Source of the DNA: Betaproteobacteria bacterium
GTDB lineage: Bacteria > Pseudomonadota > Gammaproteobacteria > Burkholderiales > UBA9220
Reading direction: 5' to 3'
DNA length: 6,270 nt
NCBI GenBank assembly: GCA_003519965.1
Contig: DOVS01000123.1
Coordinates: 1 to 6,270, forward strand
Made by a program: the position numbers and the translations under genes. Shown in pieces: positions 1 through 5,873 of this stretch. The notes beneath the pieces were generated by a model. It searched no databases, was not told the DNA's origin, and saw only the letters and a program-made list of their open reading frames with translations. Within the stretch, counting starts at the first letter, position 1. Every line of letters begins with the position of its first letter.

Positions 1-2
1 CG

Positions 3-140
3 TTCACCGCCCTGTCCGTGCTCCATCGCGACATCGGCTATCTGGTCTGGATTTATTGGTTTTCTCATGTGGGCACGACACTGCTGCACAGTGTGGGACA
101 TAAACCGGTGGCCGCCAAAATCTTCCTGGGCCGGGATTAA
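3..140 (+). CDS. Cytochrome b561-family protein, C-terminal fragment
   Basis: The last 45 residues of a membrane protein whose start lies before the window. The frame ends in TAA at 138-140. The peptide contains LHRDIGYLVWIYWFSHVG followed by TTLLH. Its spacing (His, Gly 4 residues on, His 14 on, His 21 on) matches the last transmembrane helix of bacterial di-haem cytochrome b561, where VHELLG...LH...H supplies haem ligands. The hydrophobic, aromatic run between the first two histidines fits a membrane helix, and the tail KIFLGRD would be cytoplasmic. Proteins of this family pass electrons between quinol and periplasmic or membrane partners; the partner is not visible here. A b-type subunit of a hydrogenase or formate dehydrogenase (same Pfam superfamily) is the alternative, because only the C-terminus is seen. 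Confidence 0.65.
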   Translation, partial: FTALSVLHRDIGYLVWIYWFSHVGTTLLHSVGHKPVAAKIFLGRD

Positions 141-226
141 GGCGCACCGCTGTTTGCATCGCTCCCAAGCTGGCGCCCGGCGCGGGGGAATCCGTTCGCT
201 GGCGGCATTCAATCGCGCCGCGTAAT

Positions 227-252
227 ATTCCGCGAATAATCGGGAATTTTTT
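227..252 (+). terminator. Weak rho-independent terminator after the b561 gene
   Basis: ATTCC (227-231) pairs with GGAAT (243-247), and the inner CG/CG pairs around an AATAAT loop with one bulged G. The right arm runs directly into a T-tract ending at 252. It lies about 90 bases after the b561 stop. The stem is short, so termination may be partial. Confidence 0.45.
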
Positions 253-868
253 GTCGGAACGTTTTTTCATGATCGCTTGCCGCTAGACTTAGCGGCGCCG
301 TCGCGGGAATATGCGATAAATCGAGCCGTCTGTTCCCGGATGCGGGGTGCGCGTTCCAGCAGCCTACGGCTGTTTGCCGATGCGCTACTGCCTGGGGCGA
401 CAGGCAGCGGCCGAATTTTTATCTGGCCGATGGCCCGGCGTTGTTTAACGGCGGCGATTATCGCGTGGTGAAGCGCGATCTCCGCGCCCAGGCCGCGAGG
501 GGGATCGCCGTTTGCCGCCGGAATCGATCGCCGGCCGCTAGAACGAACATCGCCCATGTGGCGGCGCGGCGTCGCCGATGGCCGCCTCTGCACGGCCGCT
601 GGTATTATCCGCCGCCGGTTCTCCGCGTTCCGCATCGTATCGTGCGGCGCCGTGGACGAAAGCCATCGCGCCGGCGCGCGCGCCAAATTCCTTGTCTCCG
701 CCTCTTAACGCCGTCTGGCGCCGTTCACAAAACGTCCTGCGATTTCGTCTTTATTAGCGCCGCCTCGTCGAACCACCGGGACGGGGGGCGGCCGCCGCCG
801 GGTTTTTCGCGGATCGGCCGATGGAAACGCCGCAGCCAAGCAGCCCGGCGTCATGTCACCAACTCAAC

Positions 869-874
869 GAGGAG
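869..874 (+). promoter_or_regulatory. Ribosome binding site fixing the peptidase start
   Basis: GAGGAG ends 7 bases before the ATG at 882. It decides the start, because the open frame continues upstream for about 200 further codons without looking like protein. Confidence 0.8.
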
Positions 875-881
875 AACACCG

Positions 882-1355
882 ATGGCGACGACCATTGCTA
901 TCGTTTGCGAACATCAAGAGAAGAGCAATTGGTGCTGGGCGGCCGTCGTCGCCAGCGTGAATAACTACTACGCCGCCAAGTTCTCAAAACGCGCCACAAT
1001 CACCCAGACGGAATTGGCGACAAAGTACGTGGGCGGGCGGGATGAAGCCTATGATCCATTTACCGCCCTCGTCGATCTCGATCTGAGCAATGGCACGGAC
1101 GTAGGACTCATCGACTGGGACGCGCTGAAAAGCACTGTCGGCGACGCTGAACCCAATATTGCTAAAGTGCAGGGCGCCGCCGGCCATTACATCTTGGTGA
1201 TTGGGTACGACGATCCGTCAACGGCGCGTCACCGGCGATATGCGATCGCCGACCCGCATGACGACCCGGCGGCCGCAAAGACGCTAACGAAGAGCGAACT
1301 CGAGAGCTATGACGGCGGTTATGCCGGGACGCAATACACCAAGGAGAAGAAATAA
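882..1355 (+). CDS. Papain-like cysteine peptidase (C39/C70-type fold)
   Basis: A 157-residue protein read as a minimal papain-fold cysteine peptidase. Near the N-terminus it has HQEKSNWCWAAV. Gln12 fits the oxyanion-hole glutamine and Cys18 the nucleophile, six residues apart as in the AvrRpt2/C70 and C39-like families. GHYILVIGYDD around His102 matches the catalytic histidine motif, and AIADP around Asp124 the third catalytic residue. The full set is therefore present, although the protein is short for the family. There is no signal peptide or membrane segment, and no ABC-transporter domain of the kind attached to true bacteriocin C39 peptidases, so it probably acts in the cytoplasm or is exported by a non-Sec route. 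It lies tail to tail with the radical SAM gene. A role in cutting the leader of the nearby peptide is possible but rests on proximity only. It could also be a self-standing effector or toxin. Confidence 0.8.
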   Translation: MATTIAIVCEHQEKSNWCWAAVVASVNNYYAAKFSKRATITQTELATKYVGGRDEAYDPFTALVDLDLSNGTDVGLIDWDALKSTVGDAEPNIAKVQGAAGHYILVIGYDDPSTARHRRYAIADPHDDPAAAKTLTKSELESYDGGYAGTQYTKEKK

Positions 1356-1456
1356 TGCATCGCCGCGCCGCCCGTCGCTTAGATGACGGAAAGCGGAGGC
1401 GCGGCGTATGGCTGTCCCCTTCGCAATCCGCGCCGCCCGCGCTGGTCGGCGGCTAA
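1355..1456 (+). CDS. Possible 33-aa ORF overlapping the peptidase stop
   Basis: The ATG shares one base with the peptidase TAA (TAATG), and AAGGAG at 1341-1346 lies 8 bases upstream, an arrangement typical of translational coupling. The product is 33 residues, starts MHRRAARRLDDGKRRRG and ends LVGG. It resembles no family I know. Against it, AAGGAG also encodes Lys-Glu inside the peptidase, the peptide is Arg-rich as random GC-rich frames are, and its codons fall in a strong hairpin. It is most likely fortuitous. Confidence 0.15.
   Translation: MHRRAARRLDDGKRRRGVWLSPSQSAPPALVGG
1361..1406 (+). terminator. Stable hairpin just after the peptidase stop, no T-tract
   Basis: CGCCGCGCC (1361-1369) is fully complementary to GGCGCGGCG (1398-1406). 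Inside, CGCTT (1376-1380) pairs with AAGCG (1391-1395). It begins 5 bases after the stop codon. The following bases (TATGGCTG) hold no T-run, so it may protect the mRNA 3' end or support factor-dependent rather than intrinsic termination. Confidence 0.4.
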
Positions 1457-1926
1457 GGCCATGCCGCGCGGCGCGCCCCTCGGTTGAATCGCTCGGGGAC
1501 AGGTCCGCCGCCGTCCCCGGAAACGGCCAACCGCCGTTTGGGCAATGCGCCGCCGCGCGATAGCCTGCCGGGCGCGTGGAATTTGTCCTGGAGCCCGCGT
1601 TGGGGCGTCTGCCGTAAAACGATCCCGGCCGGTTTCCGCGCCGTTCCTCGGCCGCTGCGGCAATCGTGTCGCTGGGGGCGGCGTTTACATTTAAGAAGTC
1701 GTTGGTTTGCTCGTAGAAACCAGCTAACCGCGCGGTTTTCATTGTCGGCGTCTAGGCGCTTACCGGCCGTTGCCGCGCTCCTCGGCGGCTTGCAATCCTT
1801 CAAGCCCAATTGGCGGTCTTCGATCTGAGCTGCCCAGCCATTCACGGCGATATACTGGATCGTGCGCGTTGACGGCGCGCTAACCGCGGCATGCCGCCGG
1901 GAAATCGCGGCGGGCGTGAAAATCCG
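1457..1926. other. Tail-to-tail gap between peptidase and radical SAM genes
   Basis: About 470 bases separate the two convergent genes. Minus-strand frames starting at 1845 and 1742 begin with plausible peptide (for example MKTARLAGFYEQTNDFLNVN) but lack ribosome binding sites and turn Arg/Pro-rich. I do not call them. A small inverted repeat, CCGCCG (1894-1899) with CGGCGG (1908-1913), lies 13 bases beyond the radical SAM stop and could contribute to 3' end formation, though it has no T-tract. Confidence 0.4.
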
Positions 1927-3435
1927 TCATCCGCTATAAACGTGTTCCGTGAAATCGAACGCTTGCGGATTCGCCTCGAGAACCTCGCAATAATCGGCCA
2001 GCGTGGCGGTCAGCTTAGTGCGTATGTTCGCGCAGAGGGCTTGTTTTTCCGCGTGGCGGAACCCGCCGCTGGAAAAACTGGTGGCGAAACAAGCGGAACA
2101 ATGCCGGTTGGCGAAACAATCCAGGCAACGGGCATTGGATTGATCGAGATAATCGTTCAGCAGAGTGGACGCCTTTTCAACATCGATGCCGTTGACGATG
2201 TCGCCGATCGCCAGCGTGGCGTTGACCCTTTCGCAGATATGGGCCTGGCCGTCGTGCGAGATAAATAATTTCCTGATGCCCGGCTTGCATATGCCGTTAG
2301 GATAAATCGCGCCGGCATAGCCTTGCGGGTAGAGGGTGCGGTTGTGGAGATTGGCGACATCGTGTTGAAACAGCGCGGCGAGGAACGGGCTTTTCTCGGG
2401 CTCTCCCGCCACCAGGTTCTGCTTATATTCGCTTTTCATGGCGTCCAGATCGCCGCCCTCGGGCGCGCCGATACGGCGCGCGGCGACGGCTTCCGTGGAA
2501 TCGAAAAAATCGGTCTCTTCCGCCGAAACCTGGGTAATGCTTTTTCTGACGTTTTTCAGCAAGGGGTCGGCGTCGAAAAACGTCTTGAGCGCCCGCATGT
2601 CGTAGGGCGGCGCGGCGACAATCGACAGGCCGACCTTGACCTTGAAGAAATCCGCGTCCTTCTCGCGCAGTCGTTCGAGGGTGCGGTAAACGCGCGCGAA
2701 CGTCTGCTTGCCGCCGGCGGTTTTTCTGAAGCGGTCGTGCGTATCGACGGGGCCGTCGAGACTGACGAGGATATTGAACCGGTGGCGGATTAAAAAATCG
2801 AGCATCGCGTCGGATAAGTCGTATCCGTTCGTGGTGACGCCGTACCGCACTTCGCGGTCCTTGACGCGCTCCACGTGGTCGACCGTTTCCTCGATGACGG
2901 AGAAATGGGTTGTGGGTTCGCCGCCGTAAAAGCCGATGTTGGTAAATTCGGCGTTGCGATTGTGCCGCAGGAAAAGATCGACCGCGGCGCGGGCGGTATC
3001 GGCGGACATGGTGTGGTTGCCGTGTTGCCGGCGATCCTGGTAATGCCCGGAATACACGCAATAGGCGCACCGGAAGTTACATTGGTCGGTAATATTGAGG
3101 ATTAAATGGCCGATGGAGGCGTTCAGCTCGGCGCGATACTGCGCGGCGTCGGCGAACAAGCGAAGTTGTGTCGGCCGGGAAGCGCCCAATGCGTTGATTT
3201 CCTCTCTGGCTTGCGCGATTGCCGAATAATCCGACGATTGGATCGCCGGGAAGCGCTGCCGTTGCATGGCGTCGCCGGCTTGCGGCGCATGGCGCGCGGC
3301 CTCCCAAAAATGCGGGTCTTGCGAAGCCGTCCAGAGCGCCTCGGAGACCTGTAAAATTTCGTTAGTCGGCGCGTCGAATAGATAAAAATGGCGCGGCGTG
3401 CTGAAATGCGCTAATAAAGGCGGTTTGTTTTTCAT
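1927..3435 (-). CDS. Radical SAM/SPASM peptide maturase
   Basis: A 502-residue enzyme read as a RiPP-modifying radical SAM protein. Residues 1-100 form an N-terminal domain with HFYLFDAPTNEILQVSEALW, a pattern often seen ahead of the core in peptide maturases and possibly involved in leader recognition. The radical SAM core has C119-NFR-C123-AY-C126, which binds the [4Fe-4S] cluster that cleaves S-adenosylmethionine, followed by GGEP (171-174) and SLDGP (225-229). The C-terminal SPASM region carries Cys383, Cys401, Cys437, Cys440, Cys446, Cys449, Cys468 and Cys483, enough for two auxiliary clusters. Relatives make thioether, C-C or other bonds on peptide side chains; which one is not visible. 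The ATG at 3435 was chosen over an in-frame TTG at 3474 because GGAG stands 4 bases before it. The gene lies 177 bases downstream of the 64-aa peptide gene on the same strand, which points to that peptide as substrate. The length is usual for the class and nothing is broken. Confidence 0.88.
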   Translation of the reverse strand: MKNKPPLLAHFSTPRHFYLFDAPTNEILQVSEALWTASQDPHFWEAARHAPQAGDAMQRQRFPAIQSSDYSAIAQAREEINALGASRPTQLRLFADAAQYRAELNASIGHLILNITDQCNFRCAYCVYSGHYQDRRQHGNHTMSADTARAAVDLFLRHNRNAEFTNIGFYGGEPTTHFSVIEETVDHVERVKDREVRYGVTTNGYDLSDAMLDFLIRHRFNILVSLDGPVDTHDRFRKTAGGKQTFARVYRTLERLREKDADFFKVKVGLSIVAAPPYDMRALKTFFDADPLLKNVRKSITQVSAEETDFFDSTEAVAARRIGAPEGGDLDAMKSEYKQNLVAGEPEKSPFLAALFQHDVANLHNRTLYPQGYAGAIYPNGICKPGIRKLFISHDGQAHICERVNATLAIGDIVNGIDVEKASTLLNDYLDQSNARCLDCFANRHCSACFATSFSSGGFRHAEKQALCANIRTKLTATLADYCEVLEANPQAFDFTEHVYSG

Positions 3436-3573
3436 GCCGCTCCATTCGGGCCGGTTGTCGCCTCGCGCCGGCAAGGCGTGAGGAAATGAACAGGATTGGC
3501 GGGCGCCGTATCGTTGCGTTGTTTTTCTTCGCCGGGGCGGGCGCGATTGGTCTCAACGCAATACCGTGCATGG

Positions 3574-3597
3574 CGCCGCCCGCTCAAGCGGGCGGCG
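3574..3597 (-). promoter_or_regulatory. Strong hairpin between precursor and maturase genes
   Basis: A 10-bp perfect GC stem (3574-3583 with 3588-3597) closes a four-base loop, TTGA as read on the minus strand. It starts 15 bases after the precursor stop and lacks a T-tract on either strand. Such hairpins between a peptide gene and its enzyme gene usually stabilise or partly terminate the transcript, giving more peptide than enzyme. That role is inferred here. Confidence 0.6.
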
Positions 3598-3612
3598 TCT
3601 ATCGCGCGAAGG

Positions 3613-3807
3613 CTAGTTCTGCACGCCGGTCATCGCGTTGGTGTACGCTTCGATTCCGCTGGTGCCGCAACTGCACCCGCATCGTTTGCCGCCGCCTTTA
3701 TCGTCGGCGTACTGGAATGACGCGTTGCCGCTGCTTGCTCGATATACGGCCGCCGCCCGGTAAAAAACGCGTTGAATCGCTGGCGCCTCGCTATACGTAG
3801 TTTCCAT
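3613..3807 (-). CDS. Candidate RiPP precursor peptide with CxCxC core
   Basis: A 64-residue peptide on the same strand as, and just ahead of, the radical SAM/SPASM gene. Residues 1-37 (METTYSEAPAIQRVFYRAAA onward to YADDK) look like a leader, rich in Tyr/Phe and Ala. A GGG at 38-40 suggests a cleavage junction. The remainder begins KRCGCSCGTSG, with Cys43, Cys45 and Cys47 alternating with Gly/Ser, and ends in GIEAYTNAMTGVQN. There are no other cysteines. There is no signal peptide. Thioether or related crosslinks from the three cysteines are the natural guess for a radical SAM/SPASM partner; that is inference. The start is set by GGAGAG five bases upstream of the ATG. The frame stays open to 3993, but that extension has no such site and would be read through the palindrome. 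I cannot assign it to a named RiPP class. Confidence 0.75.
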   Translation of the reverse strand: METTYSEAPAIQRVFYRAAAVYRASSGNASFQYADDKGGGKRCGCSCGTSGIEAYTNAMTGVQN

Positions 3808-3812
3808 GTTCA

Positions 3813-3818
3813 CTCTCC
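3813..3818 (-). promoter_or_regulatory. Ribosome binding site of the precursor gene
   Basis: GGAGAG on the minus strand, five bases before the ATG at 3807, preceded by an AT-rich stretch (TTAATCAATTAC) unlike the surrounding GC-rich DNA. It decides the short 64-residue reading. Confidence 0.75.
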
Positions 3819-3847
3819 GTAATTGATTAAATGAATTGCTGTGGCGT

Positions 3848-3879
3848 CTTGGATTGAACGCCGCGGCGTTCAATCCAAG
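3848..3879. repeat. 32-bp perfect palindrome upstream of the precursor
   Basis: CTTGGATTGAACGCCG (3848-3863) is followed at once by its exact reverse complement (3864-3879). No mismatch and no spacer are present. It lies 40 bases upstream of the precursor ATG. As DNA it would be a symmetric operator for a dimeric regulator; as RNA it would be a 14-bp hairpin in the 5' leader. No T-tract follows on either strand, so it is not a standard terminator. Confidence 0.85.
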
Positions 3880-3944
3880 CGTCGGACTCGGAGAGGACGT
3901 CTGGGCAATGGCTTGCGCCGGTTTGCCGCAAACAGAGCGCTCCA

Positions 3945-3976
3945 AGATAACAAACGCGGACGAGTCCGCGCTTGTT
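3945..3976 (-). terminator. Possible weak terminator upstream of the precursor
   Basis: CGCGGA (3955-3960) pairs with TCCGCG (3965-3970) around a four-base loop, with outer AACAA/TTGTT pairing (3949-3953 with 3972-3976) across one mismatch. Read on the minus strand the inner stem is followed by TTTGTTATCTT, T-rich as in an intrinsic terminator. It could separate transcripts from the secreted-protein genes upstream from that of the precursor. Confidence 0.35.
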
Positions 3977-4099
3977 GCAAGAATGACGGACAAAACCAGG
4001 CGCTTGTGAATAACCGCCGCCGGATTTTAAAACGGGCGGCGGTGTGTAACGCCGATGCCATCGGCGGCTTGCCCGCGTGCGGCGCGTTGCCGTCGCCGC

Positions 4100-4127
4100 G
4101 CTATCGGCGGCGCGCTATCGGCGGCGC
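4100..4127. repeat. Tandem 14-bp repeat, two copies
   Basis: GCTATCGGCGGCGC occurs at 4100-4113 and again at 4114-4127 without a mismatch, inside noncoding GC-rich DNA that continues with further GGCGGCG blocks. Replication slippage is the simplest origin. Confidence 0.7.
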
Positions 4128-4246
4128 ACTGGGGCGGCGTGCGCCGCTGCGCCGGGTGGCGCGTTCGCCGAGGGGCGTGGCGCGCCGCGTTGCGGGAGAT
4201 GCCGGCCGCGGCGATTACCGCAAGGCCGGCGGTGAAGAAGCGCGCC

Positions 4247-4270
4247 GCGCGCCGGCCTATTCCGGCGCGC
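4247..4270 (-). terminator. GC hairpin after the 279-aa gene
   Basis: GCGCGCCGG (4247-4255) and CCGGCGCGC (4262-4270) form a 9-bp perfect stem with a six-base loop, beginning 16 bases past the stop of the secreted-protein gene. On the minus strand it is followed by GCGGCGCGCTTCTTC, only loosely T-rich. A 3' end structure for that transcript is likely; intrinsic termination is uncertain. Confidence 0.45.
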
Positions 4271-4286
4271 GGGGCCGCGGGATGGA

Positions 4287-5126
4287 TTAGGGCAGGTAAA
4301 TTCCGCGCACCGATTGCCCGCTATCGTTAAATAGCGCGATCAGTCCGCTCATATACGGCGCGGCGCTTTGGCGCGCCGGGCTAGGGGTCGGGACGACGGG
4401 CGGCGGGGCGATAGTGAGGGTTTTTGTGCCGGTGACGCGCACGACCCAATACGTTCCGGGGCGCCGCAGCGGCGTCAGCCGCCCGCCTTCGCGCTTGGCG
4501 GGCAGCGCCAACACGACATAACGCGGCCGCATGAAAATTTGGCCGGCATGCTGCGGATTCACTCCGGTGGCCGCCCACAATGACGACAGAATTTGCGAAA
4601 CCGTGGCGCGCACCGCGGTGGTCCGGGGAGACTCCACGCTCCAACCGTCGCTCGCCATTTGCTGTAATGGATCGCGTGCTTGCATCCCCGGGGCGCGCGG
4701 CGTCCAATCGGTCGTATTTTTCTGGGTGAAGGCGGCGACTAGTCCTCTGTTTTCCCCGTCGATCAAAATATTCATCGTGACCGTCTCTTTTTTTCCGGTC
4801 TGCCGGTTGCTGACGGGAACGCCGGGGATTTCGAAGCGCCAGGCGTAAAATATCGTTCTCGCCACGCTGCCGTAGGGCGTCGTGTCGGCGACTTGTACGA
4901 ACGCTTGCGCAAGCGGCTTCGTGTCGGCGGGCACGCCGAGATAGGCCGTTGCTTTTTTCAGGGCCGTCGCCGTTTCGGCGGCGGTGACTCTCTGGGCGAT
5001 GGGCGTGGTCTTCCAGCTCAGCGGCCCGGCTTGGCCGCCGAGACTGGCGGCCGGCGCGGCGGCCGGCAGCAGGAGAAAAATTAACGCCAAACCAAGCCAA
5101 TAGTGCCGATAAGGGTGCGCATTCAT
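4287..5126 (-). CDS. Secreted protein of unknown function (279 aa)
   Basis: I do not recognise this protein. It starts MNAHPYRHYWLG, followed by a hydrophobic run (about 10-22) and AAAPAAS, a clear Sec signal peptide probably cleaved after APA near residue 26 or 27, so it should be exported to the periplasm or outside. The mature part has no cysteine. It contains a stretch with alternating aromatic residues (TIFYAWRFEI, 91-100), a beta-rich segment (ETVTMNILIDGENRGLVAAF), a second beta-rich part (RYVVLALP, TYWVVRVTGTKTLTI), a Pro-rich linker at 241-250, and the C-terminus GLIALFNDSGQSVRGIYLP. AAGGA seven bases before the ATG supports the start. It lies 78 bases downstream of another secreted-protein gene on the same strand, so the two are probably co-transcribed. 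Any link to the downstream RiPP pair is only by position. Confidence 0.8.
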   Translation of the reverse strand: MNAHPYRHYWLGLALIFLLLPAAAPAASLGGQAGPLSWKTTPIAQRVTAAETATALKKATAYLGVPADTKPLAQAFVQVADTTPYGSVARTIFYAWRFEIPGVPVSNRQTGKKETVTMNILIDGENRGLVAAFTQKNTTDWTPRAPGMQARDPLQQMASDGWSVESPRTTAVRATVSQILSSLWAATGVNPQHAGQIFMRPRYVVLALPAKREGGRLTPLRRPGTYWVVRVTGTKTLTIAPPPVVPTPSPARQSAAPYMSGLIALFNDSGQSVRGIYLP

Positions 5127-5186
5127 GGAAATATCCTTTAAATAACGAATGAAATAGAGTGGGGTTGGCCGGACGCACGCGAGAGG

Positions 5187-5203
5187 CGCCGGCCGGGCCG
5201 GCG
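5187..5203 (-). repeat. Short GC hairpin between the two secreted-protein genes
   Basis: CGCCGG and CCGGCG flank a five-base loop immediately after the stop of the 222-aa gene and before the 279-aa gene. No T-tract follows. It could tune relative expression within a two-gene transcript. Confidence 0.35.
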
Positions 5204-5204
5204 G

Positions 5205-5873
5205 TTAATTACGGCTATCCCAGGTGCGTAAATTGCCGCTATTCGCGTCGCCGTATTTCTCGACATTGCCATCGGCGGCCGAATCCAGCTTGTGCGCTAA
5301 ACCGGTTGCGGCGAACACGCCGCCGGCCGGGCGGCCCATGGAGCTGGCGAAATTGTTCTTGCTGGCGGCCTTGCCGGGGGTATGGTCGTCGGGGGGGTCC
5401 AGCATTTCCGCGCCGTACTGAATCTTGCGGAACGCGACGGTGTCGAATTTCGTCCAGGCAACGGTTTTGTAGACGATGTCGCCATGCGTCCATTCGACAT
5501 TATCGGCCTTCTTTTTTTGCGCATAGGTTTCCGACGCGCCGGGCGCTTCGTCGTATCCTCGGGCGCAATCGCCGTTCTTGTCGGTGTATTCCCAATAAAT
5601 TTTAGGCTCTTGGCCTTTCCATTTCACCCAGCCGCCTTGAATCCATTTGAGGCCGTCGGCGCTATTGTTGTCGATGCCCACCCAAGCCGCCGTGCCGATT
5701 TTTCCGACCGTGGTGTCCTGGTAATCGATGGTCGATTTCGCACCGTCGAACCATGGCGCTTCGGTCAACAGATCGGCGTATCCTTCGTATCCCCGCGCCG
5801 CGAAGCACGGCGTGATCAAGACCGAAAGCAACACCGACGAGAATAGCCAAGCCATTAATTTTTTCTGCATCAT
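5205..5873 (-). CDS. Secreted protein, possible beta-sandwich fold (222 aa)
   Basis: It opens MMQKKLMAWLFSSVLLSVLI and continues TPCFA-ARG, a typical Sec signal peptide cleaved near residue 25 or 26. The mature part has one cysteine (Cys103) and many aromatic residues. AAWVGIDN (62-69), WIQGGW (77-82), IYWEYTD (92-98), NVEWTHGD (125-132) and VAWTKFDTVAF (138-148) resemble, in order, conserved pieces of the eqolisin (peptidase G1) beta-sandwich: WVGIDG, IQxG, YEWYP, AEW and DFGTVTF. Gln79 and Glu127 (or Glu95) would be the active-site candidates. The middle is shorter than in known eqolisins, so this is a hint and not an assignment; a carbohydrate-binding jelly roll is an alternative. GGAGG lies three bases before the first ATG and six before the second (5870), so translation may start at the second Met. 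It leads the minus-strand block. Confidence 0.78.
   Translation of the reverse strand: MMQKKLMAWLFSSVLLSVLITPCFAARGYEGYADLLTEAPWFDGAKSTIDYQDTTVGKIGTAAWVGIDNNSADGLKWIQGGWVKWKGQEPKIYWEYTDKNGDCARGYDEAPGASETYAQKKKADNVEWTHGDIVYKTVAWTKFDTVAFRKIQYGAEMLDPPDDHTPGKAASKNNFASSMGRPAGGVFAATGLAHKLDSAADGNVEKYGDANSGNLRTWDSRN

Larger units (their letters stand above)
141..881. other. Long intergenic region without a supported gene
   Basis: About 740 bases between the b561 stop and the peptidase start. Several frames stay open, including one on the plus strand from 273 straight through to 1355. Their translations are Arg/Ala/Pro-rich, as expected for random reading of GC-rich DNA, and none has a convincing ribosome binding site. 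One stretch in the long plus frame (around 414-510) reads somewhat protein-like, with NFYLADGPALFNGGDYRVV, and could be a remnant of a decayed gene. I recognise no family in it. Apart from the terminator at 227-252, I see no RNA gene and no clear promoter. Confidence 0.5.
3808..4286. other. 479-base gap between secreted-protein gene and precursor
   Basis: No gene is supported here. It holds the 32-bp palindrome, the possible terminator near 3950, a tandem 14-bp repeat near 4100 and a hairpin near 4260. Frames open on both strands give Arg/Ala-rich translations without ribosome binding sites. The precursor promoter presumably lies in the 3808-3950 part; I cannot pick a confident -35/-10 pair. 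Confidence 0.5.

Noticed and set aside
441..881. Peptidase with a 147-residue N-terminal extension
   Set aside because: The extension is Arg/Pro-rich with no domain, whereas GAGGAG seven bases before 882 gives a compact peptidase with the catalytic Gln at residue 12.
1284..1845. Minus-strand frames starting at 1845 and 1742
   Set aside because: The first 20-40 residues look plausible, but no ribosome binding site precedes either start and the rest is Arg/Pro-rich; one runs into the antisense of the peptidase.
3435..3474. Upstream TTG start for the radical SAM enzyme
   Set aside because: It adds 13 residues (MPARGDNRPEWSG) with no ribosome binding site before the TTG; the ATG at 3435 has GGAG nearby and begins MKNKPPLLAHF, as expected for the domain.
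3486..3800. Plus-strand frame beginning MNRIGGRRIVALFFFAGAGA, like a signal peptide
   Set aside because: After the hydrophobic start it reads antisense to the precursor gene and becomes Arg/Cys-rich, and its GAGG is only two bases from the ATG. The precursor frame has the better binding site and context.
3613..3807. Methanobactin-type precursor
   Set aside because: Cys-rich core and small size are superficially similar, but no MbnB/MbnC-like gene is present and the partner is a radical SAM/SPASM enzyme.
3808..3993. N-terminal extension of the precursor frame to 126 residues
   Set aside because: It would run through the perfect palindrome, lacks a ribosome binding site and has nondescript composition, while GGAGAG sits five bases before the ATG at 3807.
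3841..4330. Plus-strand Arg/Ala-rich frames (149 and 91 residues)
   Set aside because: Composition is that of random GC-rich reading, no ribosome binding site is present, and the frames run through hairpins and tandem repeats.
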